DNA from: Gambelia wislizenii
Lineage: Eukaryota; Chordata; Lepidosauria; Squamata; Crotaphytidae
Assembly (NCBI GenBank): GCA_030847615.1
Contig: JAUMIR010000001.1
Span: 378,430,687-378,494,686, forward strand
DNA length: 64,000 nt
Reading direction: 5' to 3'
Shown: piece by piece, positions 1-10,169 of the stretch
Layout: each line of letters opens with the position of its first letter
Numbering within the stretch: position 1 is the stretch's first letter
The notes under the pieces: model-generated
Seen by the model: only the letters and a program-made list of their open reading frames with translations
Told to the model about the DNA's origin: nothing
The model's database searches: none
Position numbers and translations under genes: made by a program

Positions 1-890
1 AATTCCCGTCCATGCTAGCCCTGCCCCCTCTACTTGGCCAGCCAATCAGATTACACAGCCTGTTCGTATGTGTACGAACGGACCGTACAGACCTGTCAGC
101 CATCCGAACAGCATACAGATTTCTCATCGTGATCCGCTTTCCCTCCTGAACGCCACATGTCTGTATTTCAGGGTGGAAAACTGCCCCCCTCTTTTGGATG
201 CGTGTGGATCCGAACGGCCGTGTGTACCGAAGCACGAACTTCCGCACGCCGTACGTATTATTTAAATCGTGTAGACGGGACCAGTGGAAAAATACATAAC
301 TAATTGACAATTGGTCTCTAAATACTTGGAAAATAGATGGGGGAAAGCTACAGCAATCAACTTTTAATTTTTGATCTCTTTTCTGGTAATTAACAGTGTG
401 ATTAATGTCAACAGAATAAAAATTTTATAAATGATAATTTAGTTGATGTTATGAGATAATCATTGATATTGGTAAAACAAAGAGCAAGAAGAAAAGACAT
501 AACATTTACAAAATAAAATGAAACCAAGAGAAAGAGAATGAGTATGAAAGATGAATCATAGTGAGGGAGGAAACAGTACAGATAAGTACAGATAAGTCAG
601 ATAGGAAGTCCGCAAATAGAATTAACAATAACTATTATTACCGGGACAAAGAAGATAAACAATTTGTAAAATGGAATAGAAAAATAAGTATGAATTATAT
701 ATCTTTGCCTGTTATAGATTCTATAAATCATTTTTTAAGATAAATTAATTTAGAAAAATCGATTCAGAAATATAAGATCGTAGTAGGAACTTATAAAAAT
801 GGATTGTTTATGCATATAAAGAATGATTGTATTTAAAAGCATTTATCTGTGTGTATTATAAACTGTACATAAATGTATTTGCATGTATAC
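1..890. other. Non-coding stretch, no gene recognised
   Basis: The first 260 bases are CpG-containing and GC-richer, with short palindromes around cgtac and gttcg near 60-90 and 240-250. The rest is AT-rich with scattered purine tracts. The short open frames here have no domain I recognise. I see no repeat family with confidence. Confidence 0.5.
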
Positions 891-894
891 ATGT

Positions 895-1300
895 CCACTA
901 TGATGAGACAACTTTTCGAATAATAAAAATATTATTAAAAAAAGTGACAGAACACTTCCAGGTGAGATCGTGACAGCCAGGTAGGGGATGCTTTTTTATG
1001 AACAGCCCCCCCCCCAGTGTACTTGGGACTTTTAAGTTGTGTTTCTGTGCTTGTGTGTACGTTTTATGGTTTGATTTTGCTTTAGTTTTTGAATTTGCCC
1101 TGCTCATGTCTTCCCACAAAAATTGGCAAGATTTGGAACCAAAAAGTAAACGGAGCTCCGTTCATGCTTCATTAGTGTTGGGACTTTCTTTCTGATGCTA
1201 TTACAGATAGGTCTGGTAAAGGGGGTTCGTTTTCCAGCATAAAAATGTTTCATAATATGCCAACAAAAGAACGTTTCAAGAGTATGGTCTGATAAAGTCC
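895..1300. mobile_element. Non-autonomous DNA element, 0.6-kb form (degraded copy)
   Basis: The right end, ...TCTGATAAAGTCC at 1288-1300, matches the right ends of the elements at 8813-9428 and 12913-13498. Internal text also matches the 12913 copy: a gcat(a)aaa...atgcca imperfect hairpin followed by aagaacgtttcaa, and a ggtgagatc...ccaggta block near 960-985. The left end is poor; ccactatgatgagac at 895 is the best candidate and no target duplication could be confirmed. Short open frames inside are treated as chance. Confidence 0.5.
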
Positions 1301-1550
1301 GTAGTATTCAATGCATTTCCCCCCTCACAACTGGCTATTGGAGGTAGGGCTATGTTTGCCAAAATCTGGAGGGCCAAAATCTAGAGGATGAAACATTTCC
1401 AATAGAAAGAAAGCACTTGAATATTTTCCTGAATAAGGCTCGGAAGGCTCAGTGCTTATAAAGTTGGTTTATGATGTCCTAGTAAGTTCTATTCAAAGGG
1501 TCAACTTTAGGACTTTGGCACTACCTTGTCAATGAAGAAGGCATTGTTTT
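1301..1550. other. Unassigned flank between DNA element and Gypsy
   Basis: No gene seen. A short imperfect duplication (ccaaaatctggagggccaaaatctagag) lies near 1360-1385. The Gypsy target duplication follows directly. Confidence 0.4.
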
Positions 1551-1555
1551 CTAGA

Positions 1556-1902
1556 TGTGATGTACAGAGAACACACGCTCACATGCAATCAATAAATTGC
1601 TTTATTGACATGGACTCATGTGTCAGGAACATTGGAAAAGCCGAAACTGAATTACAGACAAGCAGGGCTGTAGATAAAGCACCCAGTGTGAGAAATGCAG
1701 AAAAGGGAGGACACAACAGGCAAGGGGAGGGAAACGGGGGGAAGAAGATGGTCTTGAGCTGGCGTTCCCATGCCTACTAGGTGGGCTGGCCTCATGCCAA
1801 GACATTCCGGGGCCTGAGAAGGAGCCAGGCCTGAACCAGCTATATGTCAGGGTCCTCCGTGAATTCCACTTCAACACCCAGAATTCAGGGACGAGCCTGA
1901 CA
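1556..1902 (-). repeat. Gypsy 3' LTR (minus-strand sense)
   Basis: This is the second 347-bp LTR, of the same length as its partner and about 98% identical by eye. It is preceded on the minus strand by a purine-rich tract at 1903-1950 where the plus strand reads cctccc/aaaacaaac blocks. Confidence 0.92.
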
Positions 1903-1950
1903 TACCGCCCTCCCCAAAACAAACCTCCCCCCCCCGAAAACAAACCTCCC
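1903..1950 (-). promoter_or_regulatory. Polypurine tract region, duplicated
   Basis: Read on the minus strand, two near-identical purine blocks (GGGGGAGGTTTGTTTT type) stand in tandem. A final GGGGAGGG segment then lies a few bases before the LTR. This is where plus-strand DNA synthesis is primed in LTR elements. The duplication is unusual and could be a small tandem slip or a second functional tract. Confidence 0.55.
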
Positions 1951-1952
1951 CC

Positions 1953-2775
1953 TTATCCAGACTTATCAGGAAAGCAGGCATGGAACTTTCTCAATAAGCG
2001 TTTAGCATTAACATGGTCAGAATCAACCCATTCAGCATGACCCAGAGGCAAATGTTTCCATTTCACCAAATATTGCAACCCTCCCCAATGAACCCTTGAG
2101 TCCAGCACCTCGGAGATTTCAAAATGTTGATTGTGGTCGACTAGAATAGGTTGGGGCAGAGGTCCTGTGGTCGGATGGTGCTGGTCTGGAGGGCATGCCA
2201 GTTTGAGCAAGCTGGAATGAAACACAGGGTGTACATGATGGTACAGTTTAGGCAAAGACAGTTCAAACGCCACTGGATTTATCACTCTAGTAATAGGAAA
2301 GGGTCCAATGTATTTAGCCCCCAACTTCTTGGAGGGTTGGGGACTCTTAAGGAACTTGGTGGATAAATAGACCAGGTCCCCAACGGCGTATCCCGGGGTG
2401 GGATCCCTTCTTTGGTCAGCATGGTGTTTGTAGCATGCTTTGGCAAAGTCCAAGGCAGAGATTACCTGAGGCCAGGCATCCCTGACTTTTTGACTCCACT
2501 GGGTCACCGAGACCGGGTCTGAGGGAGTCCCTTCCTTCAGAGGCAAGGGACTGAAATCCTGTCCTGAGACAACCTTAAAGGGAGAAAGGCCAGTGCTTTG
2601 GTGGGTGGCATTATTATAGGCTACCTCGGCAAACAGCAAGAGGTCAACCCAGTCAGATTGTTGGAAATTTACATAACACCGTAGGTATTGTTCAAGAATC
2701 TGATTAAGACGTTCGGTCTGTCCATCCATCTGGGGATGATGGGAACTGCTGAGCCCTAGCTCCACCCCCAGAAGG
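1953..2775 (-). pseudogene. pol: Gypsy integrase C-terminal half plus chromodomain
   Basis: The frame continues the integrase core: HHPQMDGQTERLNQ holds the catalytic Glu of the D,D(35)E triad, followed by ..YNNATHQSTGLSPF, typical of Ty3/Gypsy. Next comes a GPY/F-like segment (LGAKYIGPFPITRVINPVAF). The C terminus is a chromodomain: hydrophobic strands around FEISEVLDSR and LQYLVKWKHLPLGHAEWV, where the aromatic cage residues normally bind methylated histone H3. In the family this domain steers integration to marked chromatin. The frame ends FPDKSG-stop just before the polypurine tract. A one-base shift near 2770-2780 separates it from the upstream half. Confidence 0.9.
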
Positions 2776-3518
2776 TACGAACGCCTTCCAAAACTGGGAA
2801 GTGAACTGGGCCCCCCTGTCAGACACAATCTTAGCAGGAATACCATGGAGATGGTAGATGTGTTGAATGAACAACCTGGCCAGTTGGGAGGCCGTTGGAA
2901 GCTTCCTGCAGGCCACGAAATGCGCTTGTTTAGAAAACAGATCAGTAACCACCCATATAACAGTCTTTTTCTTATTTTCTGGTAACTCTACTATAAAGTC
3001 CATACTGATAACTTCCCAAGGTTTGGTTGGGGTAGGCAGACGTTGGAGCAGGCCTTTGGGCTTCCCTGTCCCTCCCTTTGCCATAGCACATGTGGAACAC
3101 CCCTTCACATACTCCTCCACCTCCTTCCTCATTTTTGGCCACCAAAACTGCCTCCGGGCCAAATGTAGAGTTTTGAGATACCCAAAATGCCCAGCACTTT
3201 TGACATCATGGCACTGCCTGAGGATGATTGCTCTCAGGGCCTCAGGGACATACAGATGGTCCACTTTCCAGGCCAGGCCCTCCCTCATGGTCACCTCCCT
3301 GTGGTGGGCCAAGAACCATGGGTCCTTGGGCAGGGCCGACACTAGTTGGGACTGCCACCCACCCCCATCATCCCGCGGGAGGAGGGGCTGTGGTGTGAGC
3401 TCTGGCGTGGGAGCTCCATCCTTGGCTGACTTGGGCTCAGGCCCTGGCCCCACCAAGGGGCTGGCTTGGGATTCCTGCTGCTTGGTTTTACTATGCGTGA
3501 GTACTGCCAGCCCCAAGT
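2776..3518 (-). pseudogene. pol: Gypsy integrase N-terminal half (zinc motif and core)
   Basis: The HHCC zinc-binding region is clear: H and H in HDVKSAGHFGYLKTLHL, then CSTCAMAK. The DDE core follows, with the first Asp in WEVISMDFIVELP and the second in IVSDRGAQFTSQFW. Reading then passes out of frame by one base near 2775, so the third acidic residue lies in the next segment. A proline-rich linker (about residues 35-75 of the open frame) joins RNase H to integrase. The upstream join to RNase H is broken at a run of seven G on the plus strand (3519-3525), a typical slippage site. Confidence 0.9.
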
Positions 3519-3525
3519 GGGGGGG

Positions 3526-4263
3526 AGGAGAAAATAGTATCAATGACCTCTTTTCTCTTACTCTCATGTTGTGGAAGCCTGTACAAAGCATCAGCCAGGA
3601 AATTCCTTTTCCCCAGGTTAAATTTCAGGGTGAAGTTGAACTGGTAAAAGAAACTGGCCCACCTGACCTGCTTAGGGCTCAACCGTCTAGGTGTGGCTAA
3701 CACTTCCAAATTCTTGTGGTCTGTCCAAACTTCGAAAGGCTTGGGAGACCCCTCCAGCAGGTGGCGCCACATTTCTAAGGCCAGTTTGATTGCACCCGCC
3801 TTCTTTTCCCACACAGGCCAATTCCGCTCAGTTTCATTAAATTTCTTAGACAGGTAGGCACATGGTCTGAGCTCTCCCTCTTCCCCCCTTTGCAACAGTA
3901 CCCCACCCATTGCAACATCAGACGCATCAACTTGGACTACAAAGGGTTGGGAGGGGTCAGGGTGTTTGAGAATAGGTTCTGATGTGAACAGAGATTTTAA
4001 CTTCTCGAAGGCCAGTTGACATTGATCCGTCCACACTATTTTTGGGGGAGGTTTTTCCCTCTTTCCTGCCCCCTTTCCCCTATTCACCACATCTTTGGTT
4101 TTTAACAAATCAGTCAGAGAAAGGGCTACCGTCGCAAAATCAGGGATGAAGGACCAGTAAAAATTAGCAAACCCCAGGAAGCTTTGCAGTTGCTTCCTAG
4201 TTCTAGGGGCTTCCCATGCCAATACCCCTTTGACCTTTTCTGGGTCCATTTCTATCCTAACTG
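3526..4263 (-). pseudogene. pol: Gypsy RT C-terminal remnant and RNase H
   Basis: The frame opens in the RT thumb/connection (MDPEKVKGVLAWEAP; LQSFLGFANFYWSFIPDF). RNase H follows with acidic positions in VVQVDASDVAMGGVLLQ, the Glu in WEKKAGAIKLALEMW, and the Asp in FEVWTDHKNLEVL. It ends ..NFLADALYRLP, where ADALSR is usual. The RT palm with its YxDD box is not present: sequence upstream of 4263 meets a stop and then the LTR. So this copy could not make its own reverse transcriptase. Confidence 0.88.
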
Positions 4264-4282
4264 TAATTCAGTTTCGGCTTAC

Positions 4283-4629
4283 TGTGATGTACAGAGAACA
4301 CACGCTCACATGCAATCAATAAATTGCTTTATTAACATGGACTCATGTGTCAGGAACGTTGGAAAAGCCGAAACTGAATTACAGACAAGCAGGGCTGTAG
4401 ATAAAGCACCCAGCGTGAGAAATGCAGAAAAGGGAGGACACAACAGGCAAGGGGAGGGAGACGGGGGGAAGAAGATGGTCTTGAGCTGGCGTTCCCATGC
4501 CTACTAGGTGGGCCGGCCTCATGCCAAGACATTCCGGGGCCTGAGAAGGAGCCAGGCCTGAACCAGCTATATGTCAGGGTCCTCCATGAATTCCACTTCA
4601 ACACGCAGAATTCAGGGACGAGCCTGACA
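4283..4629 (-). repeat. Gypsy 5' LTR (minus-strand sense)
   Basis: This 347-bp LTR pairs with 1556-1902. On the plus strand it begins TGTGATGTACAG and ends GAGCCTGACA. The junction with the interior at 4282 is abnormal: the 20 bases at 4261-4280 are an exact inverted copy of LTR bases 4365-4384, and no tRNA-complementary primer site is visible. Confidence 0.92.
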
Positions 4630-4699
4630 CTAGATCAGAGTACAATTCTGTTGGAGATAATTACAGATCAATAGTAGATTCGTAAGTAAAGAGTCCTGA

Positions 4700-4876
4700 A
4701 GAGAAGCCTGGTATAAACTATATAATTGCAACATTATTTATGCATGTTTAAACTTTAAACACATCTAAGCATGGAATCATAATCAGAGGCAAGCCCCACT
4801 GAATTCGATAAAGGGGACCCCTTCATGTTCACATCACGTGGTAATAGTGTGATTTTTGCCACATCTGATAAAGTCC
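4700..4876. mobile_element. Right end of a 0.6-kb DNA element
   Basis: Read on the minus strand, the end at 4876 gives GGACTTTATCAGATGTGGCA and then AAAATCACAC. This matches the left end of the element at 8813 over more than 25 bases. The other end was not found; it may lie beyond the Gypsy insertion or be lost. The remaining bases 4635-4700 are unassigned. Confidence 0.55.
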
Positions 4877-4880
4877 TAGT

Positions 4881-6815
4881 ACCATATATTCTGGCATATA
4901 AGATGACTGGGCGTATAAGACCACCCCCCACAATTTCCAGCCAAAAATCTAGGCTTAGACATATATTCACCAGATAAGACCACCACCCCCCCAATTTGGC
5001 TGGCTGGGGGAGCCTTGCCAGCTGATCCTCTTTGTTTCCCAACTCATGAGGATCTCCCCGTGAGTTGGGAAAGCGAACAGGATCAGCTGGCAGGATCAAA
5101 CTGGACTCGAAGGTGGAGGAAAGGGGCGAAATGCCCAGTTTGCCTCAGCAGCCCCCTTCCCTCCGTCTTGGCTCTTCCAAAGGGGACCAAGGCGGGGGAA
5201 GCGGGGGCGGCTGCGGCAAACCCCTAGATTCGCCCCCTCTCCCCACCTTCAAGGAAGGTGAGGAGAAGGGGCAAACATGCCCCATTTGGCTCCATAGGGA
5301 GGATGTGGGGCTGTGGAGCCAAACCCTGGGATTTGCCCCCTCTCCCCACCGTCAAGGGAGAGGATGTGAATCTAGGTATTTAACTCCACAGCCCCGATCC
5401 CTCTTTCTGAGCTCATTCCTCCCACGATTCCCCAACCCACAGGAGGCTGCTCAGCCCCGTTTTGGGTTGGGGAATGCAGGATGGCTAGCTGGCTGGGGGG
5501 GTGGAGGGAGGGGGGCTTCGGGGAGGGTGGAAGGATAGTTGGAGGGAGGGGCTTCGCAGCCACCGACCCTCTCCAAAGCGCGGCTTTGGGGAAGGGGGGT
5601 GGCTGGGCGGAGGGTGGATGGGTGGATGGGGGGAGCGGGGCTTCACAGCCACCCCCCTCTCCAAAGCGTGGGTTTGGGGAAGGGGGTGAATGGGCAGAGG
5701 GTGGATGGGTGGATTGGGGGAGCGGGGCTTCACAGCCACCCCCATTCTCCAAAGTGTGGCTTTGGGGAAATGGGGGTGGCTGGGCAGAGGGTGGCTGAGT
5801 GGCTGGGGGGAGGGGGGCTTCGCAGCCACCCCCCTCTCCAAAGTGCGGCTTTGGGGAAGGGGGGTGGCTGGGCAGAGGGTGGATGGGTGGCTGGGGGAGG
5901 GGGCTTTGCAGCCACCCCCCCTCTCCAAAGCATGGCTTTGGGGAAGGGGGGGTGGCTGGGCGGAGGGTGGATGGGTGGCTGCGGGGAGAGGGGCTTCGCA
6001 GCCACCCCCCTCTCCAAAGCACAGCTTTGGGGAAGGGGGTGGCTGGGCGGAGGGTGGATGGGTGGCTGGGGGGAGAGGGGCTTCGCAGCCACCCCCCTCT
6101 CCAAAGCGTGGCTTTGGGGAAGGGGGGTGGCTGGGCAGAGGGTGGATGGGTGGCTGGGGGCAGGGGGCTTTGCAGCCACACACCCCTCTCCAAAGCGCGG
6201 CTTTGGGGAAGGGGGGTGGATGGGCGGAGGGTGGCTGGGGGGAGGCAGGGAGGGGGCTTCACAGCCACCCCCCTTTCCAAAGCCGTGATTCCAATGGAAC
6301 CGCGGCTTTGGTGAAGGGGGGTGGATGGGCGGAGGGTGGCTGGGGGGATGCGGGGAGGGGGCTTCGCAGCCACCCCCCCTCTCCAAAGCCACAATTCCAA
6401 TGGAAACACAGCTTTGTGGAAGGGGGTGGATGGGCGGAGGGTGGCTGGGGGGAGGGGGCATTTTTGCCCTTTTCCTCCACCTTCAAGCAAGGTGTGGGGA
6501 AAGGGCGAATCTAGCAGTTTGCCTTGGCCGCTGTAGAGTCGATCTAGCGGCGGCCGCGGCAAACCGCAACGTTCACCCCCTCCTCTGTCTCCGTTGCTAC
6601 CCAAAGGGGGAGAAGGCAGAGGAGGGGGGTGAATGAACTGGAAAAGCACTTTGCTTCACCCCCGGCCCTATCTCCTGCCTCTTCGCTCTGTTTGCGAAGA
6701 GGTAGGAGATAGGCAGGCAGGTGAAGCAAAGTATATCCGGCGTATAAGACGACTGTCGATTTTGGAGGGCACTTTTGAGTGCTCAAAAGTCGTCTTATAC
6801 GCCGGAATATATGGT
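4881..6815. mobile_element. TIR-bounded element with GC-rich minisatellite core
   Basis: The left boundary (from 4881) and right boundary (to 6815) are inverted copies: ccatatattc(t/c)ggc followed by (a/g)tataaga(t/c)gac. TA lies outside each end (4880-4881 and 6815-6816, depending on where the end is set), which would fit a TA target site. The tataaga(c)gac motif recurs inside both ends: left near 4898, 4914 and 4973; right near 6743 and, inverted, at 6789. The right end is itself a strong hairpin (about 6731-6812). No transposase frame is present. The superfamily is not clear to me; a Tc/mariner-like TA target is only a guess. Confidence 0.6.
5557..6460. repeat. GC-rich minisatellite, about 10 units of 86-90 bp
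   Basis: Unit starts (cagccacc) fall at 5557, 5646, 5733, 5823, 5909, 5999, 6086, 6173, 6262 and 6367, giving periods of 89, 87, 90, 86, 90, 87, 87, 89 and 105. Each unit has a ctctccaaag..gctttgggga half-palindrome, then a G-rich ggtggctgggcggagggtgg stretch. The last two units carry an extra block of about 16 bases (attccaatgga). Long open frames appear in several frames on both strands because the units lack stops. They are Pro/Ser/Gly-rich low-complexity products and are not called as genes. The G-tracts could form quadruplexes. Confidence 0.93.
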
Positions 6816-6817
6816 AC

Positions 6818-7032
6818 ATTAGGAGGATCTTTCTGGCAGTAAGAGCTGTTTGGCAGTGGAACACACTCCCTTGGAGTGTGGTAGGGTCTCCTTCCTTGGA
6901 GGTCTTTAAACGAGGCTGGATGGCCATCTCTCAGGGATGATTTGATCGTGATTTCCTGCATGGCAGGGGGTTGGACTGGATGGCCCTTTGTGGTCTCTTC
7001 CAGCTCTACAATTCTATGATTCTATGATTCTT
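6818..7032 (+). mobile_element. CR1 LINE 3' end
   Basis: The text from attaggaggatcttt through gtttggcagtggaacacactccc, tggatggccatctctcaggg and ggactggatggccc matches the 3' end of the longer CR1 at 37445-37990. It ends with the characteristic repeated attctatg attctatg tail. It is 5'-truncated exactly at the preceding element boundary. Confidence 0.9.
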
Positions 7033-7070
7033 CCCCCCACTCAAAATATTTAGATGAGAAGTTGCTGATA

Positions 7071-7073
<3 letters not shown>

Positions 7074-7100
<27 letters not shown>
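7074..7100. repeat. (TG)n microsatellite
   Basis: About 13 TG units, followed by a T-rich run. The flanking 7101-7480 shows nothing I can assign. Confidence 0.95.
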
Positions 7101-7103
<3 letters not shown>

Positions 7104-7481
7104 TTTTGTTTTTGTTTTTTGAAAGAGGGTTTCTAAAGCCTACCTTATCAGTGGTAGCTGAAATCCCATGAAAGCCAAGCACAGCAGTAGTTGCATGTGA
7201 TCAGGGAATGTGCACATTGGCCATTTGGTGTATTTCCCAATCACAATCAGATGAATGGATGCACAAGTTGCCTTCTGACTGTAGAACAGGAGGTAAGGAC
7301 AATCTGCCACCAGCCAGTAGACAAAGGCCAACTGCGGAGCTGTTCTTCATAGGAAGAATACTCAATTGGAAAAGATTGTTTCCATGAAAACAAACCAGAG
7401 AAAGAATCTCCCCTCCTTCCAGTTACAGTGAATCACTGCAGATACATTTGGACGAAAGGTATTCTCCTCGAATTTTGGTCA

Positions 7482-7808
7482 GCGTAAGAGGGGCACTCCA
7501 AAAAGTGATACAAGGACTCCCTGAAACAACATCTCAGGCTTGGCCGAATTGATCACCAACAATGGTCCGCCTGGCATCACATTAGGAGGCATGGAGACGC
7601 ACTATCCACAATGCTGCAGCCTTATTTGAGATCTCACACCAAACAAGTCTTGAAGAGAAACGACAATGCAGGAAGAATCACAACCCGGAAACATCACCCA
7701 AGGAGACCTTCTGCTGTGCTTTCTGCAACTGGACTTGTTTATCTTGGATTGGCCTTTTCAGTCATCAGCTCGCTTGTAGAAAGCGTGGGATGAGTCCTTC
7801 CTGAATCA
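7482..7808 (+). mobile_element. LINE-V 3' fragment (copy A)
   Basis: The fragment matches the 3' end of the longer copies: gcgtaagaggggcactccaa, ...ggcatggagacgcactatcc, ...tgctttctgcaactggact. It encodes the C-terminal tail and the zinc-finger-like Cys motif. It ends at tccttcctgaatc, short of the usual (GA)n tail. Confidence 0.85.
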
Positions 7809-8812
7809 GAGATTTTCACCATTTAGATAAGCCCCTAAATAAAGCTATTAATAATTGTTGAATAATTACTCCACTAAGTAATGCTTCAGCAATCTTTGGA
7901 AATGACCTTGTTAACCTAATGTTCTTTGAGATCAGGTGCCTATAATTCAAGACAGTACATTTTACCTCTACAGATGAGGCGTGGAGTCCCCCACCCCATT
8001 TTTATTCACTTCTTAAGTTCTTTGACACATTTCCTCAAGCATCATGCCCTAAAACTGTCTTCCTAAATTTAGCTGGTGCAACTGAAAAAGTAAATGATAA
8101 TTTATATGTCACAACAGCAGACACAAGTAGGCTTTTATGTGCAAATTTTTAGATGAGGGGTATGATCAAAACATTCTACAAAATATGAAAATAAGGAATT
8201 GTGCAATGATAAGAGTATCTTCTTGTCAGTCTCAGAAGCCAAGCAAGGCCAAGAGACGGAACTGTATAGAACTGACAACTATGTTACATTTATATAACAT
8301 GGATTTTTTTTTTTAAAAAAGAATTCCATCTACAATTCATGAAAATAGGCTATTTGCTAAGCCATATCTTTCTATTCTAAAAATAGCCCAACACTATGAA
8401 TTCACTCCCATGTGAATTTATATCAGAACATCTACATCAATCCTATATGCTTCATAATGCGAAGACATGTTCAGATTTTTTTTTTTATACAAAGCCACTT
8501 TGGTATAGGGATGAAAAGAATGTTGGAAAAGATTCAAAACTTGATCAAAAAGCAGGTTTCTCAAGTGCCAGAAAAGCCTGCCAAGGAGAATCTTGAATTG
8601 ATGGGAATCTTCACAGTTTGAAATACACCCATGGTATATTCATGCAGACAACAGGCTTTCCTGCACAGGAAACAGCATTTTCTTTGCAGAAATATTATTT
8701 TCTGTGCAGAAAATGCCTCTTTCTTTCCAAAAAATGCACATGTGCAAATTTGGTTCAGAATAAATCATGAACTGTAAATAGTCTTCCAAAACTGCACATT
8801 TTTGAAGACTTC
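7809..8812. other. AT-rich stretch, nothing assigned
   Basis: No gene or clear repeat is seen. Two T runs and the small frames around 8400-8620 show no recognisable domain. Confidence 0.45.
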
Positions 8813-9428
8813 AAACTTTATCAGATGTAGCAAAAATCACACAATGGCAACGTTATGGCAGCACGAATGGTTTCCACTATTGCATGATGTTGGTATGTTC
8901 TTGTGGTCAAACTGTGCTCCAGCTGTGAATAAGGCATTGTTTTTAATTGACAAGTAATCAAAAGCTCTCGATATCACCCTTTTCACAGTATTGAAGACTG
9001 TGCAAAATTGCTGTAATTTTGAGATTACAGTGTGAATGGGAGGTACTCTTTCCCCCTGTCCTATTCCTGGCAAGAAAACATCCAGATAAGAATGTAAAAA
9101 CTATCCACAGGACACTCTTTTTATGAAATGACCAGATTTGTTTGCACATTTTTAGATTTGTTTAAGCACTTGTGAGTTTGTTTAATTTGCTAATCAAGGT
9201 GTTTTTGGAGTTTTAACTGTGCTTGCATCTTCTCGCAAGAACTGCTGAAATCTCACTCATGCTGATGGTAGTAAAATCCCATTCTTAAAGTGGTGGTTGT
9301 GCGATAATTCTGTGGTGGTTCTTTCATGCGATTATAATGACATGTGATAAGTGTAATAATGCCACTCTGTTTCCGCTTTCCTCATTTGTGCAATTACAGC
9401 ATTTTTAGATGCTAATCTGATAAAGTCC
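8813..9428. mobile_element. Non-autonomous DNA element, 0.6 kb, 3-bp target duplication TTC
   Basis: The left end is (aa)ACTTTATCAGATG at 8813 and the right end TCTGATAAAGTCC at 9416-9428, inverted relative to each other over about 13 bases. The bases flanking it are TTC (8810-8812) and TTC (9429-9431), a perfect 3-bp duplication. Length is 616 bp. The interior is AT-rich with no transposase, so the element must be mobilised by another element's enzyme. Its left end matches 4876 in inverse orientation. Confidence 0.72.
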
Positions 9429-9548
9429 TTCCTCTCAGTGAGAACAAAATGAATGAAGAATTATATCCTTACTTTAGTAATGGTCATTGTAATTTTTCTA
9501 GGGCATATTGTGTGTCAGTATACACCACTTTTAAAAAATAATTTCTAC

Positions 9549-9897
9549 TCTCTCTCTCTCTCTCTCTGTGGCTTTTCTTCGCAAACAAAGATTCAGGAAG
9601 GACTCATCCCACGCTTTCTGCAAGTGCGCTGATGACTAAAAAGGCCTATCCGAGATAAACAAGTCCAGTTGCAGAAAACACAGCAGAAGGTCTCCTTGGG
9701 TGATATTTCCGGGTTGTGCTTCTTTCTGCATTGTCGTTTCTCTTCAAGACTTGTTCGGCGTGAGTTCTCAAATAAGGCTGCAGCATTGTGCATAGTGCGT
9801 CTCCATGCCTCCCGATGTGAGGCCAGGGTGGACCATTGTTGGTGATCAATTTGGCCAAGCCTGAGATGTTGTTTCAGGGAGTCCTTGTATCGCTTTT
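9549..9897 (-). mobile_element. LINE-V 3' fragment (copy B), C-terminal finger intact
   Basis: It begins at its (CT)n tail, the complement of the family's (GA)n 3' tail, and runs into the C-terminal coding region. An open frame (9593-9793) keeps the finger: C-x2-C just before CNWTCLSRIGLFSHQRTC, ending H-x3-C. The 5' truncation is near 9897, where homology to ...ttgtatcgcttttt stops. Confidence 0.88.
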
Positions 9898-10169
9898 TTT
9901 GATAAAACCTATGTCCAAGATAAACTGGGATGCTTTCACCAGCAGAACTGGGAAGGAGGTAATCTGCCCCACACCTCCTTGTATACTACCAAAACTAGAG
10001 GACTGGGTGTGGCGACCCATACATGGTCAAACCACCACCTTAACACTCTGACTTTAGGATGGCAGTCCTGTGGGGTCTTTTGCATCCCCCTACTGCCCCC
10101 AAAAGAATGTGTGAAGCACCAACCACTTTTTATTGGGACAGCCCTCTGTGTCCCTGATATCAGGTAGCG
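9898..10169. other. Unassigned sequence upstream of LTR-like block
   Basis: No domain is recognised. If the LTR call at 10170 is right, part of this could be its continuation, since a second aataaaaag on the minus strand lies near 10133. Confidence 0.3.

Larger units (their letters stand above)
1556..4629 (-). mobile_element. Ty3/Gypsy chromovirus, internally deleted, with both LTRs
   Basis: The element is 3074 bp, reads on the minus strand, and is bounded by two 347-bp LTRs starting TG and ending CA. It is flanked by a perfect 5-bp target duplication CTAGA (1551-1555 and 4630-4634). The interior keeps the end of RT, RNase H, a two-part integrase and a C-terminal chromodomain. Gag, protease and most of RT are absent, because the RT remnant abuts the 5' LTR directly. 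A chromodomain at the integrase C terminus is the mark of chromoviruses, which include the vertebrate Sushi-type lineage. The LTRs differ at about seven positions by eye, so insertion was fairly recent. No primer-binding site remains next to the 5' LTR. Confidence 0.93.

Noticed and set aside
1510..1555. Possible left end (GGACTTTGGC) partner for the DNA-element end at 4876, with the Gypsy inserted between
   Set aside because: Only the first seven bases agree, later bases do not match the opposite end, and the flanking triplets (TTA and TAG) differ.
2867..3700. 277-codon plus-strand frame
   Set aside because: It is antisense to the Gypsy integrase and RNase H, whose motifs lie on the minus strand.
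5372..6649. 425-codon minus-strand frame and several 100-270 codon frames on both strands
   Set aside because: They are translations of the minisatellite, Pro/Ser/Gly-rich and present in many frames at once; no start context or domain.
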